From NCBI RefSeq assembly GCF_030696885.1, contig NZ_JAUYRI010000024.1:186001-250000 (forward strand): DNA of 64,000 bases. Direction: 5' to 3'. The stretch comes from Thiobacillus sp. (GTDB lineage Bacteria > Pseudomonadota > Gammaproteobacteria > Burkholderiales > Thiobacillaceae). Made by a program: the position numbers and the translations under genes. This document shows positions 60,779-64,000 of this stretch, piece after piece; positions within the stretch are counted from its first letter, which is position 1; each line of letters opens with the position of its first letter. Under the pieces are notes generated by a model. That model saw only the letters and a program-made list of their open reading frames with translations. It was not told the DNA's origin and did no database searches.

Positions 60779-60784
60779 CCGCGT

Positions 60785-61591
60785 CTAGTTTCTCCGCTCG
60801 AAGAAGGGGAAGGCCTCGCGCAGGCCCTGCAACCAGGCCTCGCTGCCGGTGAGGCGGGCGATCTGGTCGGGAAACAGCAGGAAGCCCACCAGCACCGCCA
60901 TCAGGCACACCAGGATTACCGTGCCGAAAATGCTTTCCGGTCGTAGCGCGCCCCAGTAGCGACTGACCAGGAACAGCGTGTCCTTCCTGTGTTCCGACAT
61001 CGACACCCAGCGACGCACCAGCCTGACCGCGAGGTAGGCCGCATAGCCGCCCATCAGCGAGGCGAACACGATGCGGAAAATGGCGAACACGTCGAGTCCG
61101 CCGCCGAGGTACTGGTGGTACAGCCAGGACACGAAGCCCAGCGACAGCGAAGCCAGGATCGCAATGGCGACGTTGATGAACAGGCGCCGCCGTTCGCGCG
61201 CCAGATCGCGCTGCCGTTCGATGAAGAAGCTGTCGATCTCGTGTTTGAAGTACTCGACCTTTTCCTGCACCAGCGATGAAATTTCCGCTTTGGCGTGGAC
61301 GATGCGCGCGTCCATCACGGTGCTGAGTCTTTCCCCCGCGTAATCGACCATTTCGCGCACATCGTCCTTGGTGAACTGGCGCTGCGCGTGCAGCTCGTCG
61401 GAAATCTTGTCGAGTTTGCTGTCGATTTCCTGGCTGGCCTTCCAAATGACGTCCTTCAGCTCGGTGCCGGCCTGCGACACGCCGACTTTCACCACATCGG
61501 CCAGACGTTCTCCGGCGTGATCGATCGCCTCGCGCGAGACTTCGGCGAGGCTGTCCTTGGCGTTGCTGATGGTTTTGTCGAACAGGGCCAT
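60785..61591 (-). CDS. Hypothetical membrane protein with internal amphipathic repeat
   Basis: A 268-residue protein I cannot assign. The N-terminal 135 residues are charged and helical, with an internal duplication: DHAGERL at 24-30 and DYAGERL at 83-89, each followed by about 15 similar residues, 59 apart. Three to four membrane helices follow (about 140-162, 168-190, 222-243). It may be a membrane-anchored coiled-coil scaffold. It is convergent with tsaD and 14 bases from plsY. Confidence 0.72.
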   Translation of the reverse strand: MALFDKTISNAKDSLAEVSREAIDHAGERLADVVKVGVSQAGTELKDVIWKASQEIDSKLDKISDELHAQRQFTKDDVREMVDYAGERLSTVMDARIVHAKAEISSLVQEKVEYFKHEIDSFFIERQRDLARERRRLFINVAIAILASLSLGFVSWLYHQYLGGGLDVFAIFRIVFASLMGGYAAYLAVRLVRRWVSMSEHRKDTLFLVSRYWGALRPESIFGTVILVCLMAVLVGFLLFPDQIARLTGSEAWLQGLREAFPFFERRN

Positions 61592-61605
61592 GTCAGGTCA
61601 ATGGG

Positions 61606-62208
61606 TCAGGAGCGTGCGCCGATGCGGCCTTCTTCGCCGTTGACCAGCTTGATCAGGTTGTTCTTGTGACGATAGACCAGCAGCAGCGCAATCACCAGTA
61701 CCGTGATGGCCGTGTTGCCCCAGCCCATCAGCAGCGCGGCATAGACCGGAGCGAGCACGGCGGTGGTCAGCGCGGCCAGCGAGGAAATGCGGAATACCCC
61801 GGCCATGAACAGCCAGGTGGCCATGCAGGCCAGGCCGAGCCAGGGATTGAGACCGACCAGAACGCCGAATGCGGTGGCCACGCCTTTGCCACCCTGGAAG
61901 CGGAAAAACACCGGAAACAGGTGGCCGATGAACACCGCCAGCGCGCACAGCAGCACGATGTCGTCGTCGAGGCCGAACTGCGGCGCCAGCATGCGCGCCA
62001 GCACCACCGCCACCCAGCCCTTCAGCGCGTCGCCCAGCAGCGTCAGCACGGCGGCCAGCTTGTGCCCGCTGCGCAGCACATTGGTGGCGCCGGGATTGCC
62101 CGAGCCGAAGCTGCGCGGGTCGGGCAGCCGCATGGCGCGGCTGACGATCACCGCAAACGACAGGGAGCCCAGCAGATAGGCAACGGCAATAAACAACAGC
62201 GTGGTCAT
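61606..62208 (-). CDS. plsY: Acyl-phosphate:glycerol-3-phosphate acyltransferase
   Basis: A 200-residue membrane enzyme with five helices that acylates glycerol-3-phosphate, the first step of phospholipid synthesis. Family motifs are GSLSFAVIVSR, SFGSGNPGATNVLRSG, GHLFPVFFRFQGGKGVATAFG and a C-terminal YRHKNNLIKL. gpsA, which supplies glycerol-3-phosphate, is elsewhere in the window. It is divergent from folB with a 63-base gap. Confidence 0.96.
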   Translation of the reverse strand: MTTLLFIAVAYLLGSLSFAVIVSRAMRLPDPRSFGSGNPGATNVLRSGHKLAAVLTLLGDALKGWVAVVLARMLAPQFGLDDDIVLLCALAVFIGHLFPVFFRFQGGKGVATAFGVLVGLNPWLGLACMATWLFMAGVFRISSLAALTTAVLAPVYAALLMGWGNTAITVLVIALLLVYRHKNNLIKLVNGEEGRIGARS

Positions 62209-62271
62209 AAGTCAGTAAAATGGCAGGTTTTGGATGAGTCCGTGGCGGACGTTCCGCGGACAATCAAGGCA

Positions 62272-62634
62272 ATGGACATTCTATTTTTGCGGGACTTTCG
62301 TCTCGAACTGATTATCGGCATATACGAGTGGGAACGCAAAGTACCACAGCCGGTGCGGCTCGACCTCGAAATCGGCCTGCCTGACAGCAAGGCCGGGGGC
62401 ACCGACGATGTGGCCGACACCATCGACTACGGCGCGGTGGCGATGCGGGTGAAGGATTACCTGCACAACGCGCCGCAGCCGATCACGCTGGTCGAATCGG
62501 TGGCCGAGCACGTGGCTGCCATCGTGCGCGACGAATTCGGCGCGCCGTGGGTGAAGGTGTCGGTGACCAAGTTTGCCATCGTGCCGGGCATCAAGGAGCT
62601 CGGCATCACCATCGAGCGCGGCACGCGTTTGTGA
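62272..62634 (+). CDS. folB: Dihydroneopterin aldolase
   Basis: A 120-residue FolB of folate biosynthesis, splitting dihydroneopterin into hydroxymethyl-dihydropterin and glycolaldehyde. Marks are IIGIYEWERKVPQPVRLDLEIG, DTIDYGAVAMRV, ITLVESVAEHVAAIV and VTKFAIVPGIKELGITIER. Its stop lies in the GTGA start of the next gene. plsY-folB divergence is common in proteobacteria. Confidence 0.95.
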   Translation: MDILFLRDFRLELIIGIYEWERKVPQPVRLDLEIGLPDSKAGGTDDVADTIDYGAVAMRVKDYLHNAPQPITLVESVAEHVAAIVRDEFGAPWVKVSVTKFAIVPGIKELGITIERGTRL

Positions 62635-63386
62635 GTCTGGAGCAGCTGGCCGCCAGCAGCATTGCCGGCGCTGCCGTCATCCTGTTGGCGGCGTATGTCA
62701 TCCGTGGCATCACCGGCTTTGGCTCGGGGCTGATTGCAGTGCCGCTGCTGGCCTTGTTTCTGCCGCTGAAATTCGTGGTGCCGCTGGTGCTGCTGCTGGA
62801 TTTCACCGCGTCGATCGTGATCGGCGGCCTCAATTTCAAGCGCGTGAAATGGGACGAGGTCGGGATCCTGATTCCGTTTGGCATCGTCGGCGTGGTGCTG
62901 GGCACCAGTCTGCTGCTCAAGCTGCCGCCCGAGCCCATGCTGCTGACGCTGGCCGGCTTCGTCTTTCTGTTCGCGCTTCGCAGCATCTTCAACATTCACG
63001 GCGACAAGCCGATTTCGCGTGGCTGGGCGGTGCCGGCCTCGCTGGTCGGCGGCACCGTGGGCGGGCTGTTCGGTACCGGCGGGCCGCCGTATGTGATTTA
63101 CTTGAGCCATCGCATCCGCGACAAGGGCGAATTGCGTGCGACGTTTTCGGCGACGTTCTTTATCGAAGGGATCACGCGCATCGCGAGCTTTCTGGTGGCC
63201 GGCCTGCTGCTGACCGGCCCGGTTTGGATCGCTTACTTTGCCGCGCTACCGTTGGTGCTGGGCGCGCTCTACCTGGGCGGGCGCGTGCATGTCGGCCTGA
63301 CGCAGCAGCAGATGACGCGGCTGGTCGGCGTACTGTTGCTGGTGTCGGGTATATCGTTGCTGTTCAAGGCCATGAGCTATGAGTGA
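62631..63386 (+). CDS. TauE/SafE family membrane carrier
   Basis: A 251-residue membrane protein with about eight helices. Two family repeats are visible: AYVIRGITGFGSGLIAVPLLALF in the first half and VGGTVGGLFGTGGPPYVIYLS in the second. TauE/SafE proteins export sulfite, sulfoacetate or related organic anions. The GTG start overlaps the folB stop. Substrate is unknown; a sulfur compound is plausible but unproven. Confidence 0.88.
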   Translation: MSLEQLAASSIAGAAVILLAAYVIRGITGFGSGLIAVPLLALFLPLKFVVPLVLLLDFTASIVIGGLNFKRVKWDEVGILIPFGIVGVVLGTSLLLKLPPEPMLLTLAGFVFLFALRSIFNIHGDKPISRGWAVPASLVGGTVGGLFGTGGPPYVIYLSHRIRDKGELRATFSATFFIEGITRIASFLVAGLLLTGPVWIAYFAALPLVLGALYLGGRVHVGLTQQQMTRLVGVLLLVSGISLLFKAMSYE

Positions 63387-63393
63387 ATGATCC

Positions 63394-64000
63394 ATGAGTG
63401 AAGCGGATTCGCTGCATTTTCAATCGGTGTCGTTCACCGGCCTGGCGCCGGGCGCGCGTCTGATCGTGCTCGGCGCGGTGCATGGCAACGAAACCTGCGG
63501 TACCCGGGCGATCCGCCGCGTGATCGGCGAGATCGAGTCCGGCCAGCTGCGTATCGCCGCGGGCCACGTCACCTTCATTCCGGTCACCAATCCTTTGGCC
63601 TACGCGCGTCACCAGCGCATGGGCGACCGCAACCTCAACCGCAATCTGGTGCCGACCGACACCCCGGCCGAGTTCGAGGACCGCATCGCCAATTGGCTGT
63701 GCCCCTTGCTGGCGCAGCACGATGCACTGCTCGACCTGCACTCCTTTCATACCGCAGGCGATCCCTTTGTCATGCTGGGGCCGGAGAACAACCGCGGCAC
63801 GCTGGAGCCGTTTGCACGCGCCGCCGAGGAAACCGCGCTGGCGCTCGTGCTCGGTGTGCATCGCTTCGTCGACGGCTGGCTCGACACCTATGCGGCCGGC
63901 GTGGCGCGCCGCCTCGCCGCGGGTGCGTCGTCGCGCGAGGCCGACGTGCATTACGGCGTGGGCACCACCGAATACATGCGCGCGCACGGCGGCATCGCGC
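63394..64000 (+). CDS. Succinylglutamate desuccinylase/aspartoacylase-family protein, 3' end cut
   Basis: The first 202 residues of a zinc carboxypeptidase-like hydrolase. The zinc motif HGNE occurs near residue 30 (GAVHGNETCGTRAI); a later histidine lies in LLDLHSF (about 113). NPLAYARHQRMGDRNLNRN supplies substrate-binding arginines. The family removes acyl groups from amino acids, but the exact substrate is unknown. The gene continues past the window end. It starts seven bases after the TauE-like stop. Confidence 0.85.
   Translation, partial: MSEADSLHFQSVSFTGLAPGARLIVLGAVHGNETCGTRAIRRVIGEIESGQLRIAAGHVTFIPVTNPLAYARHQRMGDRNLNRNLVPTDTPAEFEDRIANWLCPLLAQHDALLDLHSFHTAGDPFVMLGPENNRGTLEPFARAAEETALALVLGVHRFVDGWLDTYAAGVARRLAAGASSREADVHYGVGTTEYMRAHGGIA

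Overview
The window is a GC-rich, gene-dense bacterial chromosome segment. The housekeeping gene order points to a betaproteobacterium. Examples are yggS-proC-yggT-yggU, gshA-gshB next to an EIIA/HPr/EI phosphotransferase set, trxC/grx/secB/gpsA, and rpsU-yqeY-dnaG-rpoD next to a CAU tRNA and slmA. A sulfur oxidiser of the Thiobacillus type is plausible because of the persulfide-sensor-like regulator with rhodanese and a TauE/SafE carrier, but this is inference. I see no insertion sequence, prophage, CRISPR array or rRNA. No gap without a gene exceeds 300 bases.

Layout. 1-4.3 kb: two cyclic-di-GMP proteins (a 5'-truncated CHASE-GGDEF cyclase and a PAS-GGDEF-EAL protein) around a YhcH-family gene. 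4.3-7.3 kb: slyX and a TlpA-like thioredoxin, divergent from hemJ; a dispersed palindromic repeat; an RlmL-type methyltransferase; a small unknown gene; a strong bidirectional terminator. 7.3-14.1 kb: pilU-pilT divergent from yggS-proC-(small ORF)-yggT-yggU-dynamin-like GTPase. 14.1-19.8 kb: a leftward block of ptsI, ptsH, EIIA, apbE, gshB and gshA. 19.8-24 kb: trmL, an unknown membrane-anchored protein, gpsA, an SH3 protein, secB, trxC and grx. 23.6-29.1 kb: a leftward sulfur/efflux block with an ArsR regulator carrying the BigR/SqrR cysteine pair, a periplasmic adaptor, an RND pump, and a DUF2892 protein and a rhodanese that together look like a split YgaP. 29.2-34.7 kb: gpmI, envC-like, ctpA, an unknown gene and a MoeB/ThiF-type enzyme. 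34.7-40 kb: slmA, tRNA and rpoD-dnaG-yqeY-rpsU.

40.7-59.6 kb is the accessory highlight: an aryl-polyene/xanthomonadin-type pigment locus in two converging operons. The rightward arm encodes an acyl carrier protein, a membrane protein, an AMP-forming ligase, a hot-dog dehydratase, an LpxL-like acyltransferase, a LolA-like protein, an MMPL exporter, a polysaccharide deacetylase-fold protein, a methyltransferase, a ketosynthase, a chain-length-factor-like ketosynthase, a second hot-dog protein, a ketoreductase and a coupled Kef-type antiporter. The leftward arm encodes a flavin halogenase-superfamily protein, a XanB2/FkbO-type chorismatase, a PlsC acyltransferase, a GT2 glycosyltransferase and a UbiE-like methyltransferase. 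A lipoprotein and a PagL-like lipid A deacylase lie where the arms meet. A consistent model is that the chorismatase makes a hydroxybenzoate starter, the ligase loads it on the carrier protein, the type II synthase builds a polyene, tailoring enzymes methylate and perhaps halogenate it, acyl- and glycosyltransferases attach it to a lipid, and LolA/MMPL proteins move it to the outer membrane.

59.8-64 kb returns to housekeeping genes: tsaD, an unknown membrane protein with an internal repeat, plsY, folB, a TauE/SafE carrier and the start of a succinylglutamate desuccinylase/aspartoacylase-family gene cut by the window edge.
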